Shown: positions 1 to 4,903 of the stretch, piece by piece | How the letters are laid out: every line of letters begins with the position of its first letter | Numbering within the stretch: the first letter of the stretch is position 1 | Origin: Clostridia bacterium | Lineage (GTDB): Bacteria > Bacillota_A > Clostridia > Christensenellales > UBA1242 | Direction of reading: 5' to 3' | Assembly (NCBI GenBank): GCA_017938565.1 | Contig: JAGBBI010000125.1 | Span: forward strand, 1 to 8,135 | DNA length: 8,135 nt | Position numbers and translations under genes: made by a program | The notes under the pieces: model-generated | The model's database searches: none | What the model was told of the DNA's origin: nothing | The model's input: only the letters and a program-made list of their open reading frames with translations

Positions 1-2
1 AC

Positions 3-389
3 ATAAAACCAGCCCTTGCAGCTGCTTTAAATAAAAACTTACTTTACTTAAACATTGACGCATCCCATCTTCAACTAGACCCAAACTCTCGTGATTTGTT
101 TTGGGATTATGGCGTTGACGGCAAAAAATATGCATACTTATATTTGCACGCTATCGCAAGCAAACCTCAAACCCCATCAACAGACATTCAAATAAAAGCA
201 AATCCATTTAACATAGGAGTTTCTTTCCCATTCACAATACTTTATATGGAAAACAACGAACTTACAAGTTCATACAGCAATTATATGAAAAATCATTTCC
301 AAAACTGCAATTACGAAGCAAGTTTTCAAAATTACCACCAGTTGTTAAATCAATTGAAAGCTCAACGTGCAGAAGATGAAGCACAATAA
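3..389 (+). CDS. 3' end of an unrecognised protein (5' truncated by window edge)
   Basis: The frame is open from the left edge (first full codon at 3) to a TAA at 387-389, so about 128 C-terminal residues are visible and the true start lies outside the window. A TTG at 96 could be called as a start, but the frame is continuous upstream, reading a hydrophobic AALNKNLLYLNIDAS stretch, and no good ribosome binding site precedes the TTG. I do not recognise the family. The visible part is mixed alpha/beta-like, rich in Tyr, Asn and Gln, with no membrane segment and a polar, probably helical tail (QLLNQLKAQRAEDEAQ). The next gene on the same strand starts 30 bases downstream with its own ribosome binding site, so the two are probably co-transcribed up to the terminator near 1300. 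The sense strand is C-rich and G-poor, like its neighbour. Coding confidence is moderate to good; function is unknown. Confidence 0.6.
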   Translation: MKPALAAALNKNLLYLNIDASHLQLDPNSRDLFWDYGVDGKKYAYLYLHAIASKPQTPSTDIQIKANPFNIGVSFPFTILYMENNELTSSYSNYMKNHFQNCNYEASFQNYHQLLNQLKAQRAEDEAQ

Positions 390-419
390 GTAAATCAACC
401 CAAAAGGATAAACTGTTTT

Positions 420-1268
420 ATGAAATGCAACATAAAAAAACAAAAAGTTAAATGCAACGGTCTTCAATCTATCAATCCGCAAGCACTAAAACCAAAGACC
501 AAAACTCCAACGTCTATCAATTTAAACAATTACCTTTATCACGGCATCGGCAGTTATTTAGAACCACACCAAAAACTCAACCGACTTCGTGCAATTCTTG
601 ATTCAGGTGCCATACTAAGCGAAGACCAACAAGGCGAAGTTTTTGATTTTGCCAACAGTTTATCTCGCTCCCCTAAATGCAACGGCAAAGAACACATCTC
701 AATTTGTAGACGTCAAAGTTTTATGGACCCACAAAAAAATAGCGAGAGTTTTAACTTATTTATTTCAAACGGAATTAGTATAATATTAGACAAAGAAATA
801 ATTGAAACGCTCGAAACTAAAAACAATTTCGACCCCACCGACGTATGGGAATGGCTTGATGGCGAATACCGAGTAAAAGACAAAATCCCCTCAAGACATT
901 TTATCGGAATAGGTTTCCCTTGTCGCTCCCTTGAAGAGACTGCCGAGGCGTTTAAAAATATCAGACAATACTCACTTAGGACTGGTATTGAAAATGTTAT
1001 AAACAGCGATTGGTATAAAGATTTATGCTCCATTAAAAGTTATCTTGACTACATTGACTCCGACCTCCCAGTATACTCCATCACATCTGGCAAAGAGATG
1101 GGTGATTTATTTTCCGCTTTCGCTACATGTTATAACGTTTCCACAGACGAGGTCGAAAATATTTGCAGGATTTTACAAACTCCCGAGCACCAAAGGATTG
1201 GGACAATTCGCAATCTTTCAATGCCCACACATTGGCTTACAACAAATTCAGAAGAAGACTCAATGTGA
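420..1268 (+). CDS. Possible ADP-ribosyltransferase-fold protein, 282 aa
   Basis: The ATG at 420 follows AAAAGGA (402-408) by 11 bases. After a Lys/Cys-rich N-terminus (residues 1-35, probably disordered) comes YLYHGIGSY (38-46), then RLRAILDSGAILS (55-67), a strand HISIC (92-96), SFNLFISNGISIILDKEI (110-127) and GEYRVKDKIPSRHFIGIGF (148-166). This order (YHG strand, helix ending in a 'IL..GxL' turn, central strands, then an acidic residue before V..xIP..xI.GI) resembles the ADP-ribosyltransferase fold of ARTD/DarT-like proteins. On that reading His41 would contact NAD and Glu149 would be the catalytic glutamate. The resemblance is by eye and the target is unknown. There is no signal peptide or membrane segment. 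It lies 30 bases after the partial gene to its left, ends at a strong terminator, and is convergent with a Fic gene. It could instead be an unrelated hypothetical protein. Confidence 0.7.
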   Translation: MKCNIKKQKVKCNGLQSINPQALKPKTKTPTSINLNNYLYHGIGSYLEPHQKLNRLRAILDSGAILSEDQQGEVFDFANSLSRSPKCNGKEHISICRRQSFMDPQKNSESFNLFISNGISIILDKEIIETLETKNNFDPTDVWEWLDGEYRVKDKIPSRHFIGIGFPCRSLEETAEAFKNIRQYSLRTGIENVINSDWYKDLCSIKSYLDYIDSDLPVYSITSGKEMGDLFSAFATCYNVSTDEVENICRILQTPEHQRIGTIRNLSMPTHWLTTNSEEDSM

Positions 1269-1281
1269 GCTAAGCAGTATC

Positions 1282-1320
1282 AAAAAAACAATTCGTAATG
1301 TATATACGAATTGTTTTTTT
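1282..1320. terminator. Bidirectional intrinsic terminator between ART-like gene and fic
   Basis: Positions 1282-1297 and 1305-1320 are perfect 16-base inverted copies around a 7-base loop (1298-1304). The outer part of the stem is an A run on the left and a T run on the right, so each strand ends its stem in a U tract. It lies 13 bases past the TGA of the + strand gene and 85 bases past the stop of the - strand Fic gene, so it can end both convergent transcripts. Confidence 0.85.
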
Positions 1321-1404
1321 TGAATGAATGTTATTTAAAATCAAAATTTGTCCACTAATTTAAAGAAGTAATTAAAGTGGCTTTACCTGCTAATAGCCAT
1401 AAAT

Positions 1405-2466
1405 TCAATCTTCCATACCAATCTCATAGCCCCAATCCTTTGATGGAGTCGTAAAAAAGTCAAGGTATGTCATTCCATTTTTCCGCTTATAATCCTCTGG
1501 ATTTTCAAAAATATCTATTAAGTAATAAAATTCTTTTTCCCTAGCCCAATTACCTAATTCAATAACTCTCCTAAAATCTTCCGTCGTCCAAGACTTAAAC
1601 AAATCGTCTTCAAGTTTGAAATCCATAAGACCACTAAGCAGTTCTTTCCATTCTTCTTCTGTTTGACTAGCTACGAATTCTTTGTGCCGTTTTATAAAAT
1701 CTTCTATTTGCCCCTTCTCTATGGCAACTAACATTAACGCAACTCCACCAGACGAAAAGTATCGAACACCTGCCATATCATAGATAATTTGACACAAATC
1801 TTCCGTTTCCTCAGATGATAACTCCAAATTTAAATTTTTATCAATATACCCCTTTGTATCCGCAAGACTTAAATTCACCCCCAAACCACGTATCTGCTTG
1901 TTTTTCAAATAAGGAAACCTTTCTAAATATTCAGCAAGATCAATACTCAAAAACGCATTTGCCATAGCATTTGCATACATTACATCATATATACGTACAT
2001 CATTTTCAAAAGACCCACTAGAACCATTTGGTTTTCTTCGGGTCGAACTATTATTGTGAAAGTAATCATATTCCCTTTTTCCTTCAATTTTACCACAGCA
2101 AAAATCATACAAAAATCTTGAAGTACGCCCATTACCATCTCTAAACATATGCAAAGATATAATTACGTAATAAACAGCGATTGCAATCTTTGTCCTATCC
2201 TCCTCAGTTTTTATATATCGAACCAAATTCTCAAGTACATTATTTTGTACGGTCTGCGTTGGAGAAACCAAATTTCCTGCTTCCATTACACGTTCAAAAA
2301 CGCTTCCATCTCCAACCTCAGACTCCCTCAACTCACGATTAATTTCCGCCATAAATCTTTTAAAATTTTCGGTAGTTAAATTTTCTTTAAAAGAATTGAA
2401 GGTAGCATTGTCTTGACTTATTGCTTTCCATTTTAATAAAAATCTACTTCTTGCATCGCTCCCCAT
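1405..2466 (-). CDS. Fic-domain protein (probable AMP transferase), 353 aa
   Basis: The protein carries the canonical Fic motif HMFRDGNGRTSR at residues 106-117, matching HxFx(D/E)GNGRxxR. His106 is the expected catalytic base, Asp110 the Mg binder and the GNGR loop binds nucleotide phosphates. Fic enzymes usually move AMP from ATP to a hydroxyl on a target protein; the target here is unknown. A helical Fic core surrounds the motif (about 30-200). The C-terminal 150 residues are acidic and unassigned. I see no clear inhibitory (S/T)xxxE(G/N) helix and no small antitoxin gene beside it. The frame is open back to 2631, but that stretch is a tRNA gene in translation. I chose ATG 2466, with GGAG at 2478-2481 spaced 11 bases away; GTG at 2472, spaced 5 bases, is a real alternative. 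The gene starts 76 bases past the tRNA and ends with TGA. No clear promoter lies in the short gap. Confidence 0.88.
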   Translation of the reverse strand: MGSDARSRFLLKWKAISQDNATFNSFKENLTTENFKRFMAEINRELRESEVGDGSVFERVMEAGNLVSPTQTVQNNVLENLVRYIKTEEDRTKIAIAVYYVIISLHMFRDGNGRTSRFLYDFCCGKIEGKREYDYFHNNSSTRRKPNGSSGSFENDVRIYDVMYANAMANAFLSIDLAEYLERFPYLKNKQIRGLGVNLSLADTKGYIDKNLNLELSSEETEDLCQIIYDMAGVRYFSSGGVALMLVAIEKGQIEDFIKRHKEFVASQTEEEWKELLSGLMDFKLEDDLFKSWTTEDFRRVIELGNWAREKEFYYLIDIFENPEDYKRKNGMTYLDFFTTPSKDWGYEIGMED

Positions 2467-2506
2467 GTACACCAATACTCCAATAAATATTAATATGGTT
2501 AAAATA

Positions 2507-2539
2507 AAAAATTCAGGCTTTAAGTAAGCTTGAATTTTT
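2507..2539 (-). terminator. Intrinsic terminator of tRNA-Leu
   Basis: On the - strand, arms at 2526-2539 and 2507-2520 form a 14-bp stem with one A-C mismatch around a 5-base loop (2521-2525). A U-rich tract (complement of 2501-2510) follows. It starts 3 bases beyond the CCA end of the tRNA and lies between the tRNA and the Fic gene. It should largely uncouple the two, although some read-through into fic is possible. Confidence 0.75.
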
Positions 2540-2542
2540 ATT

Positions 2543-2629
2543 TGGTGCCGAAGGCGGGACTTGAACCCGCACATTGTCTCCAATATCGGATTTTGAGTCC
2601 GACGCGTCTGCCAATTCCACCACTTCGGC
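2543..2629 (-). tRNA. tRNA-Leu(CAA), CCA encoded
   Basis: Read on the - strand this is a class II tRNA of 87 bases including an encoded CCA (2543-2545). The acceptor stem GCCGAAG pairs with CTTCGGC and the discriminator is A. The D arm carries GGAATTGGCAGA. The anticodon stem TCGGA/TCCGA encloses the loop CTCAAAA, with anticodon CAA at 2595-2593, which reads UUG. A long variable arm has the stem ATTG/CAAT around GAGA, as expected for leucine tRNAs. The T arm GCGGG-TTCAAGT-CCCGC is perfect. A terminator follows and a promoter precedes it. The long reading frame that covers it begins MPKWWNWQTRRTQN, a familiar artefact of translating a tRNA. Confidence 0.97.
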
Positions 2630-2641
2630 ATTAAAGTTTAT

Positions 2642-2662
2642 TTGTTCAATTGGCTTGAACAA
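2642..2662. repeat. Perfect 8-bp inverted repeat, 5-base spacer, in tRNA leader
   Basis: TTGTTCAA (2642-2649) and TTGAACAA (2655-2662) are exact inverted copies around TTGGC. It lies between the -10 element and the mature 5' end of tRNA-Leu, so in RNA it would form a leader hairpin ending about 12 bases from the RNase P site. An outer pair, AAAGTTTA (2633-2640) and TAAACTTT (2677-2684), flanks it. It could equally be a protein operator. The function is unknown. Confidence 0.65.
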
Positions 2663-2667
2663 GATAT

Positions 2668-2696
2668 ATGATACCATAAACTTTCTATTTTTGCAA
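2668..2696 (-). promoter_or_regulatory. Sigma-70-type promoter of tRNA-Leu
   Basis: On the - strand there is a -35 box TTGCAA (complement of 2691-2696), a 17-base spacer and a -10 box TATCAT (complement of 2668-2673). Transcription would start near 2660, inside or just before the inverted repeat, giving a leader of about 30 bases before the mature tRNA. Box quality, spacing and position upstream of a tRNA all agree. Confidence 0.75.
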
Positions 2697-2720
2697 GTAT
2701 TTTATTCAATTTTTTAATAT
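2691..2720 (+). promoter_or_regulatory. Possible promoter of the ferritin-like gene
   Basis: TTGCAA at 2691-2696 is self-complementary, so it can also act as a -35 box on the + strand. TAATAT (2715-2720) would be its -10 box with an 18-base spacer; TATAAG (2718-2723) is closer to consensus but 21 bases away. This would give a leader of roughly 85-90 bases. The boxes are weak in an AT-rich stretch, and a start further downstream (TTTACA at 2727-2732, TATGTT at 2749-2754) is possible. No clear PerR or Fur box is visible. Confidence 0.3.
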
Positions 2721-2799
2721 AAGAACTTTACACTTTTAACTGCTCTTTTATGTTTAAATTTTCAATTTTGGCACATACTACATATTGACAAAAACCAAA

Positions 2800-2805
2800 A
2801 AGGAG
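2800..2805 (+). promoter_or_regulatory. Ribosome binding site fixing the ferritin-like start
   Basis: AAGGAG at 2800-2805 lies 9 bases before the ATG at 2815. It falls inside the longer frame that begins with TTG at 2785, which has no such site, so the ATG is the real start and the 10 extra residues are not made. Confidence 0.85.
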
Positions 2806-2814
2806 ATTATTGAA

Positions 2815-4065
2815 ATGTCATTTAACCCATTTGACGAAAAACCTGAAAAGGTTGAAAAAGGCATTTGTGATTTTGCCAAAATGTATCCAAAAAACTACGA
2901 TAAGGATTCTACCGACCCTTACACCAAAACTCGAGTTATTTTAATGAATGGTACAGAATTTGAATCTGTTTATGGCGGACACAATTTTTCAAGAAATTGT
3001 CCAGATAACGACCTTCGCCGTGATTTAGCATTAATTAGAAAAGTAGAACAAATTCAACAAAAGCGTATTTCAGCGTTAAAACCTATCAACGAAACAATCC
3101 TAGAAACAACTATTGGCTATGAACAACTTGCCGTAGATTTAACAGCAATAATGGCAGAGGTCGAAAAAGACCCTGTTGTTAAAAAAGCGTTAGACTTTGC
3201 ACTGCTTGAAGACTTCGACCACCTATACAGATATGCAAACCTTCTTGATATGGACGACGGAATTCACGCTGAAAGACTTGTTGGTGAATATACCGAAATA
3301 ACTCCGGGCAGACCAACAGTCGCCGAACATCGCCATCCTTATGACGAGTTGAGTTATTGGATTGACAACAAAACTGCCGACCCACTAACTAAACTACACG
3401 CCTGCATTATTACCGCTGCCGAACAACAAACAATGAACTACTATATGAATGTCGGCGGATTTTACAAAAATGATTTAGGTCGAAAACTATACAGCGAAAT
3501 TGCGATGATTGAAGAGCAACACGTAACAAGATACGGCGGACTTAAAGACCCAACACTTACCTATCTTGAAAACTGCTTAAATCACGAATACACCGAGTGC
3601 TATCTTTACTACTCTTGCTTGCAAGACGAATCTGACCCTGAAATTCGAAAAGTTTGGGAATTACCCCTAACCCAAGAAATCGCACACCTACATAAAGTTG
3701 CTGAACTTCTTAAAAAGTACGAAAAGAGAGACTGGCAAGAAGTTATAACAAAACCTGCCTTCCCAAAACTTTTACACTTTAAACCAAATAAAGAATATGT
3801 AAGAAAAGTCATTGCTGAAACTATTAATAATACTGCAGAACTTGAAGAATATGTCGACGCTTGCAAATATTCGGCAGACAGATATCCAAACATTCAAAAA
3901 ATTATGAATAAAAACATCGAGGAGACTCCATCACACGCTGTTATTTCAACATATATAACCAAGTTTGGTAAAGACTATCGATATGAAGACACACCTAATC
4001 CTTGCAAGGAATTACAAAATAGAAGCGTAGACAATACCGACGTTGGTCGTTGCATTAAAAACTAA
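2815..4065 (+). CDS. Large ferritin-like (rubrerythrin-type) di-iron protein, 416 aa
   Basis: The protein is soluble and mostly helical. Residues about 195-305 carry a complete di-iron carboxylate set in the order of ferritin-like four-helix bundles: Glu203 (AAEQQ), Glu233-x-x-His236 (EEQH), Glu258 (NHEYTE) and Glu288-x-x-His291 (EIAH). An earlier helix pair (about 97-145) has Glu103 and EDFDH (132-136) and looks like a second, partial bundle. A region near 333-357 (AETINNTAELEEYVDACKYSADRY) looks like a further helix. No CxxC rubredoxin domain is present, so it is not a classical rubrerythrin. Members of this superfamily oxidise iron, reduce peroxide or store iron; the substrate cannot be told here. 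The protein is much longer than a usual ferritin or rubrerythrin (about 140-200 aa). It stands alone between its own promoter region and terminator. Oxidative stress or iron handling in an anaerobe is the likely role, by inference. Confidence 0.85.
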   Translation: MSFNPFDEKPEKVEKGICDFAKMYPKNYDKDSTDPYTKTRVILMNGTEFESVYGGHNFSRNCPDNDLRRDLALIRKVEQIQQKRISALKPINETILETTIGYEQLAVDLTAIMAEVEKDPVVKKALDFALLEDFDHLYRYANLLDMDDGIHAERLVGEYTEITPGRPTVAEHRHPYDELSYWIDNKTADPLTKLHACIITAAEQQTMNYYMNVGGFYKNDLGRKLYSEIAMIEEQHVTRYGGLKDPTLTYLENCLNHEYTECYLYYSCLQDESDPEIRKVWELPLTQEIAHLHKVAELLKKYEKRDWQEVITKPAFPKLLHFKPNKEYVRKVIAETINNTAELEEYVDACKYSADRYPNIQKIMNKNIEETPSHAVISTYITKFGKDYRYEDTPNPCKELQNRSVDNTDVGRCIKN

Positions 4066-4072
4066 CAAAAAT

Positions 4073-4102
4073 AAAAGTGTATCAGATTTGATACACTTTT
4101 TT
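4073..4102. terminator. Bidirectional terminator between ferritin-like gene and PII operon
   Basis: AAAAGTGTATCA (4073-4084) and TGATACACTTTT (4089-4100) form a perfect 12-bp stem with a 4-base loop, followed by TT on the + strand. On the - strand the stem is followed by TTTTATTTTTG. It lies 7 bases past the ferritin-like stop and 10 bases past the end of the - strand operon, so it serves both. Confidence 0.88.
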
Positions 4103-4112
4103 ATTACGTATA

Positions 4113-4499
4113 TTAATCGAGCAGCATTGAAATTGGTAATGCAAAAACAACACCCTTTACCGTTGTTTTAAATCCTGCTATCGCATAAATGCTTTTTATT
4201 ACCGGATAAACTATCGAATCATTAACAACCATCAAAACAACTTCCTTTTCAGGTGCAATATCAAGTCCAAAAAAGCGTTTTTTATGTGTAGAAGCACCTC
4301 TTCCATCCAGAATAAAAGCACCTTTCGCTCCATTTTCATTCGCTACTTTCACCACCTGATAAGCATACCCCTTTTTAACAACAGCCATAACAAGTTTAGA
4401 GCCAACCTCTTTCACTTCATCATTTCCAGCCTCTCCGATATTCAGAGGGAATTCTAAACCTACTTGTCTTTCAATAACATCTTTTTCCGTTAGCTTCAT
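4113..4499 (-). CDS. PII-like signalling protein (second of pair), 128 aa
   Basis: Residues about 35-123 fit the beta-alpha-beta ferredoxin-like fold of GlnB/PII proteins. A first strand SKLVMAVVKKG (34-44) leads to a helix YQVVKVANENGAKGA (47-61), a strand and loop FILDGRGAST (62-71), a short T-loop-like segment (about 72-84), a strand EVVLMVVND (86-94), a helix (95-110), and a last strand GVVFALPI (116-123). The GRG turn before the T-loop resembles the 'ILxGRG' of PII-like families. The T-loop is short and lacks the uridylylated Tyr of enteric GlnB, so the protein is PII-like, not GlnB. The first 34 residues form an extra N-terminal segment. I chose ATG 4499 over ATG 4508 because of ribosome binding site spacing. 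It is the last gene of the operon, 26 bases after the first PII-like gene. It probably forms a trimer that binds a small ligand and gates the membrane protein upstream. Confidence 0.83.
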   Translation of the reverse strand: MKLTEKDVIERQVGLEFPLNIGEAGNDEVKEVGSKLVMAVVKKGYAYQVVKVANENGAKGAFILDGRGASTHKKRFFGLDIAPEKEVVLMVVNDSIVYPVIKSIYAIAGFKTTVKGVVFALPISMLLD

Positions 4500-4508
4500 A
4501 TTTTCCAT

Positions 4509-4513
4509 CTCCC
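4509..4513 (-). promoter_or_regulatory. Ribosome binding site that decides the start of the second PII-like gene
   Basis: GGGAG (complement of 4509-4513) directly touches the ATG at 4508, leaving no spacing, but lies 9 bases before the in-frame ATG at 4499. The second ATG is therefore the likely start, and the protein begins MKLTEKD. Confidence 0.75.
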
Positions 4514-4525
4514 AAAATTGTTATT

Positions 4526-4900
4526 TTATAAAAATAATCCTTTTGCTCCCATATACCCTTCAACATCAATAGTAAGCCCTAAACCTACACCCGGAGCCGA
4601 AAAGTTAACCTCGCTATCAATTGCGACAACAATATTATCTGCATCTTCTTTTCTTGCCGTGGCCAGTATGACGATATATGGCGTGTTGTTTATTCCAAGC
4701 AGTTCAAGGCTCATATTTTTACCAATGCCCTCACCCACCTCTCGCAACAGCACATGACCGCCAAGTTTTTCAAGTCTTTCAATTATCTCATCTTCCATAG
4801 AAATTTTTGCAATTATTAATATTATTTTTAATTCATCAATATCTTCAAGTTTAAACCTAGGTGCAATCTCATATGCTTCTTCTTTTTTACTTTTTTTCAT
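4526..4900 (-). CDS. PII-like signalling protein (first of pair), 124 aa
   Basis: After a basic, charged N-terminus (MKKSKKEE) and a short linker, residues 24-124 show a second GlnB-like fold. The strand is LKIILIIAKI (24-33), the helix EDEIIERLEKLGGHV (36-50), the strand LLREVGEGIGK (51-61), a short loop, the strand TPYIVILATAR (73-83), the helix KEDADNIVVAI (84-94), and a Gly-rich C-terminal end GVGLGLTIDVEGYMGAKG (104-121). It is clearly different in sequence from the PII-like protein encoded next. The two may form separate trimers or a mixed complex. Its GGGAGAG ribosome binding site (about 11 bases before the ATG) lies inside the last codons of the membrane protein gene, and only 3 bases separate that stop from this start. 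Translational coupling is therefore likely. Membership of the wider PII superfamily is inferred from pattern; the ligand is unknown. Confidence 0.78.
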   Translation of the reverse strand: MKKSKKEEAYEIAPRFKLEDIDELKIILIIAKISMEDEIIERLEKLGGHVLLREVGEGIGKNMSLELLGINNTPYIVILATARKEDADNIVVAIDSEVNFSAPGVGLGLTIDVEGYMGAKGLFL

Positions 4901-4903
4901 AAA

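Noticed and set aside
713..1033. - strand frame inside the ART-like gene
   Set aside because: It is wholly within a longer + strand gene with a ribosome binding site and a terminator; it has no convincing start signal and resembles no protein family.
1045..1323. + strand frame overlapping the end of the ART-like gene
   Set aside because: It runs through the terminator hairpin (tail NCFF is the T run) and has no ribosome binding site.
1350..1381. Imperfect hairpin (CCACTAATT ... AATTAAAGTGG) as a second terminator for fic
   Set aside because: The stem has a 2-base bulge and no clean U tract follows on the - strand; the perfect hairpin at 1282-1320 is a better terminator.
2467..2506. Dedicated promoter for fic in the gap after the tRNA terminator
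   Set aside because: Only about 40 AT-rich bases are available and no -35/-10 pair with proper spacing could be made out. fic expression may depend on read-through or on a promoter inside the tRNA.
1..2540. Direct repeat of the tRNA-Leu 3' end as an attachment site
   Set aside because: I saw no second copy of the tRNA 3' end to the left of the tRNA within the window. The far end of any island would lie outside it.
2785..2814. TTG start for the ferritin-like gene, or TTGACA at 2785-2790 as a -35 box
   Set aside because: A strong AAGGAG site lies 9 bases before the ATG at 2815, which fixes the start there. A -35 box at 2785 would put the transcript start at or past the ribosome binding site.
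4500..4508. Upstream ATG (4508) as the start of the second PII-like gene
   Set aside because: The GGGAG site directly abuts this ATG with no spacing; the ATG at 4499 has normal 9-base spacing.
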